Of a DNA stretch of 64,000 bases, positions 30,781 to 41,737 are shown one piece after another. The stretch lies in NCBI RefSeq assembly GCF_019456655.1, contig NZ_CP080332.1, forward strand, positions 5,456,001 to 5,520,000. Direction: 5' to 3'. The position numbers were made by a program, and so were the translations under genes. The DNA comes from Mycolicibacterium diernhoferi. GTDB lineage: Bacteria > Actinomycetota > Actinomycetes > Mycobacteriales > Mycobacteriaceae. The stretch's first letter is position 1, and each line of letters opens with the position of its first letter. The notes below the pieces were generated by a model. It was not told the origin of the DNA, made no database searches, and saw nothing but the letters and a program-made list of their open reading frames with translations.

Positions 30781-31695
30781 ATGCGTCTCAAGCCCGGCCG
30801 CCCCAGTATCGACGAGTACGCCCGGTACTTCGACCTGCCGCCGGCCGGCCCGTCCGCGGCACCTACGGTGACCTGGGCCGGCGTCACCACCCTGCTCATC
30901 GCGGACGGGACATCCGCGGTCCTGACCGACGGTTTCTTCAGCCGGCCATCGCTGCTGCAGGTCGGGCTGGGCAAGATCGCGCCGTCGGCGCCGCGCATCG
31001 ACGGTTGCCTGGGTCGCCTCGGAGTACGCCGGCTCGACGCGGTGCTGCCGGTGCACACCCACTTCGACCATGCCCTGGACTCCGCGGTGGTGGCGCAGCG
31101 GACCGGGGCCACCTTGGTCGGCGGCACGTCGGCGGCGCACATCGGTCACCGGCTACCCGAGGATCAGGTCCTGGTCGCCACCCCGGGTGAACCGATCCGC
31201 CTGGGCAACTTCGAGATCACCCTGGTGACGGGTGACCACTGCCCGCCGGACCGGTTCCCCGGCGTCATCGACGCACCGGTGCGGCCGCCGGTGCGGGCGT
31301 CGGCCTACCGCTGCGGCGAGGCCTGGTCCACCCTGATCGGCCATCCCCGCAGCGGGCGCACGGTGCTCGTGGTCGGCAGTGCCGGATTCGTCCCGGGCGC
31401 CCTGGCCGGGTACCGGGCCGAGGTCGTCTACCTGGGCGTCGGCCAACTCGGCCGGCAACCCGAACGCTATCTGGTCGATTACTGGTCGGAGACCGTCCGC
31501 ACCGTCGGGGCCTGGCGGGTGGTGCTCATCCACTGGGACGATTTCTTCCGGCCGCTGGACCGCCCGCTGCGCGCCCTGCCGTATGCCGGCGACGACCTGG
31601 ACGTCACCATGCGCACCCTGTCCGCGCTGGCCGCCGAGGACGGTGTCACGCTGCACCTGCCCACCCTGTGGCAGCCGACGGATCCCTGGAGCTGA
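30781..31695 (+). CDS. Metallo-hydrolase, MBL-fold (Rv3577-like)
   Basis: 304 residues. The metallo-beta-lactamase signature is present as HTHFDHALD, followed by VTGDHCPPDRFPG and a late IHWDDFF. It corresponds to Rv3577 by position next to arsB2. Substrate unknown; family members include lactonases and phosphodiesterases. The TGA is two bases before the TTG of the next gene, suggesting a two-gene operon. Confidence 0.88.
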   Translation: MRLKPGRPSIDEYARYFDLPPAGPSAAPTVTWAGVTTLLIADGTSAVLTDGFFSRPSLLQVGLGKIAPSAPRIDGCLGRLGVRRLDAVLPVHTHFDHALDSAVVAQRTGATLVGGTSAAHIGHRLPEDQVLVATPGEPIRLGNFEITLVTGDHCPPDRFPGVIDAPVRPPVRASAYRCGEAWSTLIGHPRSGRTVLVVGSAGFVPGALAGYRAEVVYLGVGQLGRQPERYLVDYWSETVRTVGAWRVVLIHWDDFFRPLDRPLRALPYAGDDLDVTMRTLSALAAEDGVTLHLPTLWQPTDPWS

Positions 31696-31696
31696 G

Positions 31697-32929
31697 TTGG
31701 CGCTCGCCCTTGCGGCCGCCTTGCTGGCCGTGATCCTGGTGTTCGCCATGGTGCGCCCGCACGGGCTGCCAGAAGCGATCGTGGCGGTCCCGGCCGCGGG
31801 GCTACTGGTCGGCACCGGAGTCGTCAGTTCGACCGAGGCCGGCGAGGTGATCGGCGACCTGCTACCGGTGGTGGGCTTCCTGGCCGCGGTGCTGGTGCTG
31901 GCCCGGCTCTGTGCCGATGAGGGACTCTTCCAGGCCGCCGGCGCGGCCATGGCCCGGCTGGCGGACGGAGATCCGCGCCGGCTGCTGGGTGGGGTGTTCG
32001 TGCTCGCGGCGGCGACCACGGCCGTTCTGAGTCTGGACGCGACGGTCCTGCTGCTGACCCCGGTGGTGTTGGCGACGGCCCGCACCATGGCGGTACCGGC
32101 GCGCCCGCACGCCTACGTCACCGCGCATCTGTCCAACAGCGCCTCACTGCTGCTGCCGGTCTCGAACCTGACCAATCTGCTGGCCTTCACCGCGGCCGGC
32201 CTGTCCTTCGCCCATTTCGCGGCCGTGATGGCGCTGCCCTGGCTGGCCGTGCTGGCCGTCGAGTACGCGGTGCTGCGGCTGTTCTTCCGGACCGAGTTGC
32301 GTCCGGGGCCGCCGGCGCATCCACCCAACCCGGCACCCGACATCCCGGTCTTCGTACTGGTGGTGCTCGCGGCCACGCTGGCCGGATTCGTGCTGACCTC
32401 CTTCTACGATCTGTCCCCGGCCTGGGCGGCCCTGGCCGGCGCGATGGTGCTCGGGGCCCGAGGCCTGTCACAGGGGCACTCCTCGGTGCGCGGAATCGCT
32501 GCGGCGGTGGATGTTCCGTTCCTGCTCTTCGTGTTGTGCCTGGGCGTGGTGGTCCATGCGGTGGTCACCCACGGCCTGGGTGACGCGATGAACCGGCTGG
32601 TGCCGGACGGCACCTCGCTGCCCGCCCTGCTGGCCATCGCCGGGATCGCGGCGGTGCTGGCCAATGTGGTCAACAACCTGCCCGCGGTGCTGGTACTCCT
32701 GCCGGTGGTGAGCGCCGCCGGTCCGGCCGCAGTGCTCGCGGTGCTGATCGGGGTCAACATCGGCCCGAACCTGACCTATCCGGGATCGCTGGCGAACCTG
32801 TTGTGGCGGGGCGTCGTTCACCGCGACGGTATGCGGGCGAAGTTCACCGAGTTCAGCCTGGTCGGGTTGTGCACCACCCCACCGGCCCTGGTGGCCGCGG
32901 TGGTGTGCCTGTGGGCCGTGATCGGCTGA
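31697..32929 (+). CDS. arsB2: ArsB/CitM-type ion transporter
   Basis: 410 residues, about ten hydrophobic spans, of the ion-transporter superfamily that includes arsenite and citrate/Na+ permeases. LSLDATVLLLTPVVL, NSASLLLPVSNLTNLL and the repeat-like NVVNNLPAVLVLLP/NIGPNLTYPGSLANLLW are characteristic. TTG 31697 with GGAG eight bases upstream gives the usual length (M. tuberculosis Rv3578, ArsB2). No arsenic-resistance regulator or reductase is adjacent, so arsenite specificity is not assured. Confidence 0.85.
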   Translation: MALALAAALLAVILVFAMVRPHGLPEAIVAVPAAGLLVGTGVVSSTEAGEVIGDLLPVVGFLAAVLVLARLCADEGLFQAAGAAMARLADGDPRRLLGGVFVLAAATTAVLSLDATVLLLTPVVLATARTMAVPARPHAYVTAHLSNSASLLLPVSNLTNLLAFTAAGLSFAHFAAVMALPWLAVLAVEYAVLRLFFRTELRPGPPAHPPNPAPDIPVFVLVVLAATLAGFVLTSFYDLSPAWAALAGAMVLGARGLSQGHSSVRGIAAAVDVPFLLFVLCLGVVVHAVVTHGLGDAMNRLVPDGTSLPALLAIAGIAAVLANVVNNLPAVLVLLPVVSAAGPAAVLAVLIGVNIGPNLTYPGSLANLLWRGVVHRDGMRAKFTEFSLVGLCTTPPALVAAVVCLWAVIG

Positions 32930-33271
32930 TCAGGACTGCAGCCGCGCGCGGACGCGGGCGAGCCGCTGCTCCAGTTCGGCCTCGGTGATGATGCCGCGCG
33001 CCAGCAGTGAGTGGGCCAGCGCCATCAGCTGACTCTCCGGATAGGGCAGGCCCGCGTAGAGCGTGGCCGCGAGCGCGTCCTCTTCGTCGCGGCGCTCTTT
33101 GAAGTTGGGTACGGCGCTACCGTCCGCGGCGTGGTCCAGCGCGTCGCACAGCCCGTCCAGGCTGGTTTTCCATGGCGGGACCGGGTTTTCGACGCCGTAC
33201 TTGGCCGCCATCCTCGGCCATACCTGGTCCCGTTCGACGATCCGCTGCAGCGGGGCGATCGGCTCCTTCAT
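32930..33271 (-). CDS. Nitrile hydratase beta-like small subunit or activator
   Basis: 113 residues with a helical segment (PWKTSLDGLCDALDH, YPESQLMALAHSLLARGIITEAELEQRL) like the N-terminal domain of nitrile hydratase beta chains. It also resembles thiocyanate hydrolase small subunits and the NhlE/P14K metallochaperones. It overlaps the alpha subunit stop by four bases. The role could be a third structural subunit or a metal-loading protein. Confidence 0.7.
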   Translation of the reverse strand: MKEPIAPLQRIVERDQVWPRMAAKYGVENPVPPWKTSLDGLCDALDHAADGSAVPNFKERRDEEDALAATLYAGLPYPESQLMALAHSLLARGIITEAELEQRLARVRARLQS

Positions 33272-33984
33272 GGCTGCTGGGCGATCGGGTGGACGGCCGG
33301 GCGGGTGTCGGTGATGACGTTGGTCGTCACACCGACCTTCGGCAGCGCCACCCCGATCAGGGTGTCACGGGTGACGATCTCGGCCAGCTGGTCTTCGGTC
33401 CAGCCGTCGGTGCCGGGCGGGCGAACCGGCAGCACCATGTAGCGCTGCTTCTGGTTGGAATCCTGCACCCGGACCTCGACATCGTCGGACAGATACAGGC
33501 CGAACTCGGCGAGCACCTGTCGGGGCCAACGCACCAGTCGCCGGCGGTAGTTCGGGGTGCGGTACCACTCCGGCGAGTTCCCCAGGATCGGCCGCGGGTA
33601 GCAGGAGCACAGGGCGCAGACGATGACGTGGTGCAGCGTCGGGGTGTCCGCCAGGATCCGGAACGCGGTGAAGTCGCTGGGGGTGCCGAACCCGGTGGGT
33701 TCCATCCAGTCGACACCGACCGCTTTACTCGCCGACAACGGCTTGGCCAGCGCCAACGCCATGAACTCGGGATCCAGCCAGGCGCGTGCGACGAGCCGGG
33801 CGGCCGGGGTCGGACCGATCTGCTCGGCGAACTCGGTGAACCGGCGGTGCTCGGCGGCGGTGAAGATGCCCTTCTCGATACAGAGCTCGCGCAAGGCGAC
33901 CTCCAGCACCTCGAAGTCGGTTATCTCGTCGACCATGGGTGCCACCGTGCGCTGGTGATCATGCGGGTGGTCGTGATCAGTCAT
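33268..33984 (-). CDS. Nitrile hydratase/thiocyanate hydrolase metal-binding (alpha/gamma) subunit
   Basis: 238 residues holding the catalytic claw motif C-A-L-C-S-C (Cys123, Cys126, Cys128) followed by YPRP and NYRRRLVRWPRQV, as in cobalt-type nitrile hydratase alpha and thiocyanate hydrolase gamma chains. Known enzymes have Thr or Ser where this one has Ala. The N terminus is His/Asp-rich (HDHPHDH). GAAGGG precedes the ATG. Substrate, nitrile or thiocyanate, cannot be settled from sequence. Confidence 0.85.
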   Translation of the reverse strand: MTDHDHPHDHQRTVAPMVDEITDFEVLEVALRELCIEKGIFTAAEHRRFTEFAEQIGPTPAARLVARAWLDPEFMALALAKPLSASKAVGVDWMEPTGFGTPSDFTAFRILADTPTLHHVIVCALCSCYPRPILGNSPEWYRTPNYRRRLVRWPRQVLAEFGLYLSDDVEVRVQDSNQKQRYMVLPVRPPGTDGWTEDQLAEIVTRDTLIGVALPKVGVTTNVITDTRPAVHPIAQQP

Positions 33985-34006
33985 TGCAAAACCCTTCGGG
34001 CCGAAC

Positions 34007-34849
34007 TCAACTGGCTGCTCGGAGCCAATGCTGTGGGATCTCTGTCTGCAACGTGTCCGTGGCGGTGTCGGGGTAGCCGTCCCACAGGTCTGCCATCGTG
34101 AACCGCACCACGTAGAACCATTCCGGCGCGGCCTCGGGGATGTCCCAGGTCTCGTCCTCGGCCGCCGGGCTCTCATAGGCCACTGCCGCGATCTCGCCGG
34201 TGGCACCACGGACGTATTCCGGTGTGCGGGTGTAGAACAGGACCGGCAGTTCATCGCGCACCCGCACGCGGTCCCCGACTCCGAAGGCGGGCTTTCCGGC
34301 CTTGCCGGCGTACACCTGCGGGTCGCCCTTGCCGACGGCGTGCAGGTGATGGGCGTTGCGTTTGACCTGAGAGCCGTCGCCTTCGGACTTCGGGCTGGCC
34401 TCGATCGACCGCCCGTCCAGTCCGCCTGCGTAGCGGGACGTCACCTCGGCCATCCGTTCGGTCAGCTCGGTGAGGCCGATGTGGTGCTTTTCGATCAGGA
34501 CGCGCGCCACCGAGATCAACCAGCGGCCGTAGTACGGCAGGCCCAGGTACTGCGCGCGCCCGACATCCACGTTGCAGATGCGACGGCGCTCCTCGGACAG
34601 CCAGATGCCCCGCCATCCGAGCACCTCGCAGATCACGTAGGTCAACTCTTCCCACGCCTCGTACTGCTTGTTCTGGAATTTCATCGGGGCGACCGGTTCA
34701 CCACCGAGATCGTGCACCGGTTTCCAATACGCGCGCAGGCGCGCAGCGTCGAGAAGGTCCGGAGTGGGAGCGTCCGGAAGTTCCGGGTAGGACGACTTCA
34801 GCCGGGCGACGAGGTTCAACTGGGCGGCACGCTGTGCGGGTGTACTCAT
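34007..34849 (-). CDS. Nitrile hydratase beta subunit
   Basis: 280 residues, two domains. The helical N-terminal region (VHDLGGEPVAP, LPYYGRWLISVARVLIEKHHIGLTELTERM) is joined to a C-terminal SH3-like barrel (FGVGDRVRVRDE, RTPEYVRGATGEI, VVRFTMADLWDGY), the usual beta architecture. The middle SERRRICNVDVGRAQY insert is unusual. First gene of the three-gene leftward unit; ATG 34849 has GAGGGA upstream. Confidence 0.85.
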   Translation of the reverse strand: MSTPAQRAAQLNLVARLKSSYPELPDAPTPDLLDAARLRAYWKPVHDLGGEPVAPMKFQNKQYEAWEELTYVICEVLGWRGIWLSEERRRICNVDVGRAQYLGLPYYGRWLISVARVLIEKHHIGLTELTERMAEVTSRYAGGLDGRSIEASPKSEGDGSQVKRNAHHLHAVGKGDPQVYAGKAGKPAFGVGDRVRVRDELPVLFYTRTPEYVRGATGEIAAVAYESPAAEDETWDIPEAAPEWFYVVRFTMADLWDGYPDTATDTLQTEIPQHWLRAAS

Positions 34850-34940
34850 GGACACGTCCCTCGGACTGCACTTGCTGGTGCAATCGACGATAACCCCGCG
34901 ACTGCCGACCGCACCAGTAGTACCCGAAATCCGGGCCCGG

Positions 34941-35882
34941 CTAGCTCCTGCGCTGACGCGCTATCTCGGCGAGGACCACACCGGCGGCCACCGAGGCGTT
35001 CAGCGATTCGGTGGGACCTGCCATCGGGATCGAGACGATGGCGTCGCAGTTCTCCCGCACCAGCCGGGACAGGCCCTTGCCCTCCGAGCCCACCACGACG
35101 ACCGTCGGGACCGAGCCGTCGAGTTCGTCGAGTTCGGTGTCACCGCCGGCGTCCAGCCCGACGATCTGCAGTCCGGCATCGGCCCAGCTCTTCAGGGTGC
35201 GGTTCAGGTTCGTCGCCCGCGACACCGGAAGTCGCGCTGCCGCACCGGCACTGGTACGCCAAGCCACCGCCGTCACCGACGCCGAGCGCCGCTGCGGGAT
35301 GACCACGCCATGCCCACCGAAGGCGGCCGTCGACCGCACGATGGCGCCGAGGTTACGCGGGTCGGAGATGTTGTCCAGGGCCACCAGCAACGCCGGCATG
35401 CTGTCCCGCTGGGCGGCCTTGAGCAGGTCATCGGGATGGATGTAGGAGTACGGCGGGACCTGCAGCGCGAGGCCCTGGTGCATACCGTTGCTCGACATCC
35501 GGTCCAGGTCGTGCTTCTGCACCTCCAGGATGGCGATCCCGGAATCGGCGGCCCGCTGGACGGATTCGGTGATGCGCTCATCGGCGTCGACGCCCAGCAT
35601 CACGTACAGCGCGGTGGCCGGTACGCCGGCCCGTAGGCATTCGACCACCGGGTTGCGCCCGAGCACGACCTCGGTGTCGTCGGTCTTCTTGTGCCGGCCC
35701 TGCGCAGAGCGTGCCGCCTTGGCGGCCTTCTTGGCGGCCGGATGGTACGGCCGGTCCTTGGCCGCCGGCGTCGCCTTCTTGCCTTCCAGACCGCGCCGAC
35801 GGACGCCGCCGGAGCCCACGGTCGGGCCCTTCTTGGTACCGGCCTTACGTACGGCGCCGCGGCGCTGTGAATTACCCGCCAT
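34941..35882 (-). CDS. SpoU-family rRNA 2'-O-methyltransferase (RlmB/TrmH type)
   Basis: 313 residues. A long Lys/Arg-rich N-terminal tail (about 75 residues) precedes a substrate-binding domain ([14 protein letters not shown]) and the knotted SPOUT domain with [28 protein letters not shown] and [15 protein letters not shown]. It corresponds to Rv3579c. It overlaps the cysS stop by 11 bases, as in other mycobacteria. Confidence 0.92.
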   Translation of the reverse strand: MAGNSQRRGAVRKAGTKKGPTVGSGGVRRRGLEGKKATPAAKDRPYHPAAKKAAKAARSAQGRHKKTDDTEVVLGRNPVVECLRAGVPATALYVMLGVDADERITESVQRAADSGIAILEVQKHDLDRMSSNGMHQGLALQVPPYSYIHPDDLLKAAQRDSMPALLVALDNISDPRNLGAIVRSTAAFGGHGVVIPQRRSASVTAVAWRTSAGAAARLPVSRATNLNRTLKSWADAGLQIVGLDAGGDTELDELDGSVPTVVVVGSEGKGLSRLVRENCDAIVSIPMAGPTESLNASVAAGVVLAEIARQRRS

Positions 35883-37293
35883 GGGTGGTGTCTCCCTCGA
35901 GCAGCGACCACTGCGGGCCGTCTGCGGTGTCGGTGACCTCGATGCCGGCTTCTTTGAGCCGGTCGCGGATGGCATCTGCGGCCGCCCAGTCACGATTCTC
36001 CCGCGCTTCGGCACGACCGGCGAGCGCCCAGTGCACCAATACGTCCACGGCGGCCAGGGCGGCCGAGGTCTCGTCGCGGGTCTCCCAGCGCTCGTCGAGC
36101 GGATCGCAGCCCAGGATGCCCATCATGGCCCGGATCGACCCCGCGGCGGCCATCGCGCCGTCGTGGTCGCCGGCGTCGAGCGCCCGGTTGCCCTCGGCAC
36201 GCGCAGTGTGCACCTCGGCCAGCGCGATCGGCACCGACAGGTCGTCGTCGAGGGCCGCGCCGAACTTGTCGGTCCAGGTGCCGATCGGCACCGCGCCCAC
36301 CCGGGTGCGCACCCGGTGCAGGAAGTCCTCGATGCCGGTGTAGGCCCTGGCGGCGTCGGTCAACGCGGTTTCGGAGAACTCCAGCATCGACCGGTAGTGC
36401 GCGCTACCCAGGTAGTACCGCAGTTCGGCGGCCCGAACCCGTTGCAGCACAGCCGGAATTGCCAACACGTTGCCGAGCGACTTGCTCATCTTCTCGCCGC
36501 CCATGGTGACCCAGCCGTTGTGCAGCCAGTACCTGGCGAAGCCGTCGCCGGCCGCCTCGGCCTGCGCGATCTCGTTCTCGTGGTGCGGGAACACCAGATC
36601 CATGCCGCCGGCGTGGATGTCGAATTCCGCGCCCAGATACTCCTGGCACATGGCCACGCATTCGGTGTGCCAGCCCGGGCGGCCACGTCCCCACGGCGTC
36701 GGCCAGGACGGCTCACCGGGCTTCGCGCTCTTCCACAAGGTGAAGTCACGCGGATCGCGTTTACCGGTCGCGACACCCTCACCCTGGTGCACGTCGTCGA
36801 TGCGGTGGCCGGAGAGCTTGCCGTAGCCGGGCAGGCTGAGGACGTCGAAGTACACGTCCCCGTCCCCGTTCACGTCGGCACGGTAGGCGTGACCCCGCTG
36901 GATCAACCGCTCGATCAGTTCGACCATCTGGGTGATGTGCCCGGTCGCCCGCGGCTCCGCGGACGGCGGCAGCACACCCAGGGCCTCGTAGGCGGCGGTG
37001 AAGGCGCGCTCATAGGTCGCGGCCCACTCCCACCACGGCCGGCCGGCGTCGGCGGCCTTGTTGAGGATCTTGTCGTCGATGTCGGTGACGTTGCGGATGA
37101 AGGCGACGTCGTAGCCCTTCGCCGTCAACCACCGCCGCAACACATCGAATGCCACACCGCTGCGCACATGCCCGATATGGGGCAGCCCCTGAACTGTGGC
37201 GCCACACAGGTAGATCGAGGCGTGGCCGGGGCGCAACGGCACGAAGTCACGAACGGCTCCCGCCATCGTGTCGTAAAGCCGCAGTCCAGTCAC
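35872..37293 (-). CDS. cysS: Cysteinyl-tRNA synthetase
   Basis: Charges tRNA-Cys. 473 residues, class I. HIGH motif region [11 protein letters not shown] and [10 protein letters not shown] are present, with zinc-site residues including the GWHTECVAM segment. GTG 37293 ([12 protein letters not shown]) gives the usual mycobacterial length; the open frame extends further upstream but overlaps ispF wrongly. Essential housekeeping gene. Confidence 0.96.
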   Translation of the reverse strand: MTGLRLYDTMAGAVRDFVPLRPGHASIYLCGATVQGLPHIGHVRSGVAFDVLRRWLTAKGYDVAFIRNVTDIDDKILNKAADAGRPWWEWAATYERAFTAAYEALGVLPPSAEPRATGHITQMVELIERLIQRGHAYRADVNGDGDVYFDVLSLPGYGKLSGHRIDDVHQGEGVATGKRDPRDFTLWKSAKPGEPSWPTPWGRGRPGWHTECVAMCQEYLGAEFDIHAGGMDLVFPHHENEIAQAEAAGDGFARYWLHNGWVTMGGEKMSKSLGNVLAIPAVLQRVRAAELRYYLGSAHYRSMLEFSETALTDAARAYTGIEDFLHRVRTRVGAVPIGTWTDKFGAALDDDLSVPIALAEVHTARAEGNRALDAGDHDGAMAAAGSIRAMMGILGCDPLDERWETRDETSAALAAVDVLVHWALAGRAEARENRDWAAADAIRDRLKEAGIEVTDTADGPQWSLLEGDTTHGG

Positions 37294-37343
37294 GACGTGC
37301 CAGCTTACCGGCCTTCCGGCGCCGGCCGTAACGGCCTTGCGGG

Positions 37344-37823
37344 TTACCCCTCCACAGCGGCCACGAGCGCGGTCGCGATGGCCGCCAAACCCTCGCCGCG
37401 CCCGGTCAGGCCGAGACCGTCGGTGGTGGTCGCCGACACCGAGACGGGGGCACCGAGCAGTTCGGAGAGCAGGGTCTGGGCTTCGGCCCGGCGCGGCCCG
37501 ATCTTGGGCCGGTTGCCGATCACCTGAACGGCGGCATTGGCCACCCGGAAACCGGCCGCGGTCAGCAGGGCGCGCACATGGCGAAGCATGTCGGCGCCGC
37601 CCACACCGCGCCACTGGGGTTGATCGGTGCCGAACACGGCACCGAGATCGCCGAGGCCGGCCGCGCTCAACAGCGCGTCACACAGCGCATGGGCGGCGAC
37701 GTCACCGTCGGAATGACCGGCGCAGCCGTCGGCATCTTCAAAGTTGAGGCAGAGCAGCCAGCACGGCCGCCCTGCCTCAATTGGATGTACGTCGGTCCCG
37801 AGACCGACGCGCAGGTCCGTCAC
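37344..37823 (-). CDS. ispF: 2-C-methyl-D-erythritol 2,4-cyclodiphosphate synthase
   Basis: MEP-pathway enzyme forming MEcPP; 159 residues. Metal-binding [19 protein letters not shown] and the C-terminal [13 protein letters not shown] are intact. It starts at GTG 37823, only 18 bases after the carD stop and with a weak ribosome site. In other mycobacteria ispD lies between carD and ispF; here it is absent. Confidence 0.95.
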   Translation of the reverse strand: MTDLRVGLGTDVHPIEAGRPCWLLCLNFEDADGCAGHSDGDVAAHALCDALLSAAGLGDLGAVFGTDQPQWRGVGGADMLRHVRALLTAAGFRVANAAVQVIGNRPKIGPRRAEAQTLLSELLGAPVSVSATTTDGLGLTGRGEGLAAIATALVAAVEG

Positions 37824-37841
37824 ACCAAGACTTCGTGACAG

Positions 37842-38399
<558 letters not shown>

Positions 38400-38578
38400 T
38401 CAGGGGCATCAGAGGTGAAGACTAGGGGTTGACACCGTCGCCAGAACATGCAAACAGAGCCGCCTTCGACAGGCCCACAACGCAACTCGCCGGGCCGCTC
38501 GCAAGCCCTCGGCTACCGCACCGAAACGCGACCTACTACTCTGCATAGTCGAATCCATTGGTCGAGCAGGAGGCTTCG

Positions 38579-39178
38579 GTGACGTCCGCAGTGTCAATGA
38601 ACCGCTTCAATACGCGGGCGTCCCGGCTGGCTGTCGCTGCCCTCGCCGCAGGCCTTGCACTCACCGGGTGCAGCGCGGGCCAGGTGTCCCAGAGCGCCAA
38701 CCAGGAACCGGCCGTGAACGGCACGGTCGACTCGGTCGGTGACATCGCGCTGCGCAACATCTTCGTGCGGGCGCCGCAGACCAGTGACTACGTGCAGCCC
38801 GGGACCGATGTCGAGCTGCTGTTCGCGGCGGCCAACAACTCCGCGGACGTCGCCGACAAGCTGGTCTCGGTCACCTCCGACATCGGCACGGTGACCCTCA
38901 GCGGCGACACCGCCATCCCGGCCAACGGGCTGCTGCTCGTCGGCAACCCGGACAACCACGATCTGCTGGGCACCATCGAGCGCGAGGAAGAGGCCGAGGC
39001 GCAGGTCACGCTCGCCGAGCCGATCACCAACGGGCTGATGTACGACTTCACCTTCACCTTCGAGCGGGCCGGCTCCACCACGGTCGCGGTGCCGATCTCC
39101 GCGGGCGAGGTCCCGCGCCGCGACGGCGAACCGGCCCCCGGCCGCAACAGCGGCGGTGGACACGGCGGCGGGCACTAG
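38579..39178 (+). CDS. lpqE: Lipoprotein LpqE
   Basis: 199 residues. Signal peptide with lipobox LTGC, then a beta-rich exterior domain ([35 protein letters not shown]) resembling small copper-chaperone/YcnI-like folds, and a Gly/His tail (GGGHGGGH) that could bind metal. GTG 38579 has AGGAGG six bases upstream. It corresponds to Rv3584. Metal binding is an inference. Confidence 0.88.
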   Translation: MTSAVSMNRFNTRASRLAVAALAAGLALTGCSAGQVSQSANQEPAVNGTVDSVGDIALRNIFVRAPQTSDYVQPGTDVELLFAAANNSADVADKLVSVTSDIGTVTLSGDTAIPANGLLLVGNPDNHDLLGTIEREEEAEAQVTLAEPITNGLMYDFTFTFERAGSTTVAVPISAGEVPRRDGEPAPGRNSGGGHGGGH

Positions 39179-39197
39179 ATCTGACGTTTTGTCAGGG

Positions 39198-39214
39198 GTG
39201 ACGGTTACCGTCAC
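39198..39214. promoter_or_regulatory. Perfect 17-base palindrome before radA
   Basis: GTGACGGT-T-ACCGTCAC has perfect 8-base arms around one base and ends three bases before the radA start codon. A shorter hairpin (CTGAC-GTTTT-GTCAG, 39181-39195) precedes it. There is no T run, so a regulator site or an RNA hairpin blocking the radA start is more likely than a terminator. Confidence 0.45.
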
Positions 39215-39217
39215 ACC

Positions 39218-40615
39218 GTGGCTTCGAAAGTACGTTCGCAATATCGCTGTTCCGAGTGCAACCACGTCATGCCCAAATGGGTGGGACGGTGCCCGGAGTG
39301 CGGTACCTGGGGCACCGTCAACGAAGTCGTCGCACTCACCGCGCTGAACGGGAACTCGACCAGGCGCGCGGTGGCGCCGTCCTCGCCGGCGGTGCCGATC
39401 ACCTCCATCGATCCGGGCGTCACCCGGCATTTCCCCACCGGGGTCAGTGAACTGGACCGGGTACTCGGCGGTGGGCTGGTCCCCGGATCGGTGACGCTGC
39501 TGGCCGGCGATCCCGGCGTCGGCAAGTCCACCCTGTTGCTCGAGGTGGCCCACCGGTGGGCCAGCAGCGGCCGTCGGGCGCTGTACCTGTCCGGCGAGGA
39601 GTCGGCCGGGCAGATCCGGCTGCGCGCCGAGCGCACCGGGTGCACCCACAGCGAGATGTACCTGGCCGCCGAGTCCGATCTGCAGACCGCGCTCGGCCAC
39701 ATCGAACAGGTCAAGCCCACCCTGGTGGTGGTCGACTCCGTGCAGACCATGTCGAGCACCGAGGCCGACGGTGTGACCGGCGGAGTCACGCAGGTGCGGG
39801 CGGTCACCACGGCACTGACCTCCTACGCCAAGATGGCCCGCGCCTCCGACGGGGTGGCCCTGCTGCTGGTCGGCCACGTCACCAAGGACGGCGCCATCGC
39901 GGGCCCGCGCTCACTGGAGCACCTGGTCGACGTGGTGCTGCACTTCGAGGGCGACCGGGCCTCGGCCCTGCGGATGGTGCGCGGCGTGAAGAACCGCTTC
40001 GGCGCGGCCGATGAGGTGGGCTGTTTCCTGCTGCACGACAACGGGATCGAATGTGTGGCCGACCCGTCCGGGCTGTTCCTGGATCAGCGCCCGGCCCCGG
40101 TGTCGGGCACGGCCATCACCGTCACCCTGGACGGGAAGCGCCCGTTGATCGGTGAGGTGCAGGCCCTGGTCGGCCAGGAGACCCCGAGCAATCCGCGCCG
40201 CGCGGTCAGCGGTATCGACTCCGCGCGCGCCGCGATGATCGCCGCGGTGCTGGAGAAACGCACCAAACTGCGGCTCAGCCAGCGCGACATCTACCTGTCC
40301 ACGGTCGGCGGGATGAAGCTGACCGACCCGTCCTCGGACCTGGCGGTCGCCATGGCCATCGCGTCGGCCTACATCGATCTGCCGTTGCCGGCCACCGCGA
40401 TCGCCATCGGCGAGGTCGGACTGGCCGGGGACCTGCGCCGGGTCAGCGGGATGGACCGCCGGCTCGCCGAGGCCGCCCGGCTGGGCTTCACCGACGCGGT
40501 CGTGCCGCCCGGGGTCAAGGATGTGCCCGCCGGGCTGCGCCTGATCACGGCCGACAACATCGGCATGGCATTGCGGGCACTCAAGTCGATCGAGGACAAT
40601 GGCGGCCGATCCTAG
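39218..40615 (+). CDS. radA: DNA repair protein RadA
   Basis: RecA-like branch-migration helicase, 465 residues. N-terminal C4 zinc finger ([18 protein letters not shown]), Walker A GDPGVGKS, the RadA-specific KNRFG motif, and a C-terminal Lon-like domain (GEVQALV). Nine bases separate its end from disA, with which it is functionally linked in actinobacteria. Confidence 0.96.
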   Translation: MASKVRSQYRCSECNHVMPKWVGRCPECGTWGTVNEVVALTALNGNSTRRAVAPSSPAVPITSIDPGVTRHFPTGVSELDRVLGGGLVPGSVTLLAGDPGVGKSTLLLEVAHRWASSGRRALYLSGEESAGQIRLRAERTGCTHSEMYLAAESDLQTALGHIEQVKPTLVVVDSVQTMSSTEADGVTGGVTQVRAVTTALTSYAKMARASDGVALLLVGHVTKDGAIAGPRSLEHLVDVVLHFEGDRASALRMVRGVKNRFGAADEVGCFLLHDNGIECVADPSGLFLDQRPAPVSGTAITVTLDGKRPLIGEVQALVGQETPSNPRRAVSGIDSARAAMIAAVLEKRTKLRLSQRDIYLSTVGGMKLTDPSSDLAVAMAIASAYIDLPLPATAIAIGEVGLAGDLRRVSGMDRRLAEAARLGFTDAVVPPGVKDVPAGLRLITADNIGMALRALKSIEDNGGRS

Positions 40616-40623
40616 GAGGCGCG

Positions 40624-41736
40624 ATGGCGGTGAAGTCCAGAGCCAACCGGAACGTGGTGCATCTGGCCCGCCCCACGCTGCGGGAGACGCTCGGGCGGCT
40701 GGCCCCGGGCACCGACCTGCGCGACGGCCTGGAGCGGATCCTGCGCGGCCGTACCGGCGCGCTGATCGTGCTGGGATACGACGACAGTGTCGAGGCGATC
40801 TGCGACGGCGGGTTCTCCCTGGACGTGCGGTACGCCCCGACCAAACTCCGTGAGCTGTCCAAGATGGACGGTGCGGTGGTGCTCTCCAGCGACGGCACCC
40901 GCATCCTGAAGGCCAACGTGCAGCTGGTGCCGGACCCGTCGATACCGACCGACGAGTCCGGAACCCGGCACCGCTCCGCCGAACGCAGCGCCGTGCAGAC
41001 CGGGTATCCGGTCATCTCGGTCAGCCACTCCATGAGCATCGTGACCGTGTACGCCGCCGGCGAGCGGCACGTGGTGCCGGACACCCCGACCATCCTGTCC
41101 CGGGCCAACCAGACCATCGCGACCCTGGAACGCTACAAATCCCGGCTCGACGAGGTGAACCGGCAGCTCTCCACCGCCGAGATCGAGGACTTCGTCACGC
41201 TGCGGGACGTCATGACGGTCGCGCAGCGCCTGGAGATGGTGCGCCGGATCAGCCTGGAGATCGACGCCGACGTCGTGGAGTTGGGTACCGACGGCCGTCA
41301 GCTCAAGCTGCAGCTGGAGGAACTGGTCGGCGGTAACGACACCGCGCGCGAGCTGATCGTGCGTGATTACCACGCCAACCCGGATCCACCGAGTGCGGCA
41401 CAGGTCAGCGCCACGCTGGAGGAGCTGGACTCATTGTCGGACAATGAGCTGCTCGACTTCACCGCGCTGGCAAGGGTTTTCGGCTACCCGTCGACCCTGG
41501 ACGCGCAGGACTCCGCGATGAGCTCGCGTGGCTACCGGGCGATGGCGGGCATTCCGCGGCTGCAGTTCGCGCACGTGGATCTGCTGGTGCGCTCGTTCGG
41601 CTCGCTGCAGGGTGTGCTCGCGGCCAGCGCCACCGACCTGCAGTCGGTGGACGGCATCGGCTCGATGTGGGCACGCCACATCAGGGAGGGCCTGTCCCAG
41701 CTGGCCGAGTCGACGATCGCCGACCAGCTGGCCTGA
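40624..41736 (+). CDS. disA: Diadenylate cyclase DisA
   Basis: Makes the second messenger c-di-AMP and scans DNA. 370 residues. N-terminal DAC domain with the catalytic DGA (SKMDGAVVL) and RHR (GTRHRSAER) motifs, a helical spine, and a C-terminal HhH DNA-binding region ([15 protein letters not shown]). GGAGG precedes the ATG. Confidence 0.97.
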   Translation: MAVKSRANRNVVHLARPTLRETLGRLAPGTDLRDGLERILRGRTGALIVLGYDDSVEAICDGGFSLDVRYAPTKLRELSKMDGAVVLSSDGTRILKANVQLVPDPSIPTDESGTRHRSAERSAVQTGYPVISVSHSMSIVTVYAAGERHVVPDTPTILSRANQTIATLERYKSRLDEVNRQLSTAEIEDFVTLRDVMTVAQRLEMVRRISLEIDADVVELGTDGRQLKLQLEELVGGNDTARELIVRDYHANPDPPSAAQVSATLEELDSLSDNELLDFTALARVFGYPSTLDAQDSAMSSRGYRAMAGIPRLQFAHVDLLVRSFGSLQGVLAASATDLQSVDGIGSMWARHIREGLSQLAESTIADQLA

Positions 41737-41737
41737 C

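Noticed and set aside
31379..31696. N-terminal extension of arsB2
   Set aside because: It overlaps the MBL hydrolase; TTG 31697 gives the normal length and the membrane topology.
31697..34849. Arsenic-resistance island around arsB2
   Set aside because: No arsenate reductase or arsenic regulator is nearby; the ArsR gene at 28 kb is tied to an MFS exporter, and arsB2 belongs to the conserved backbone.
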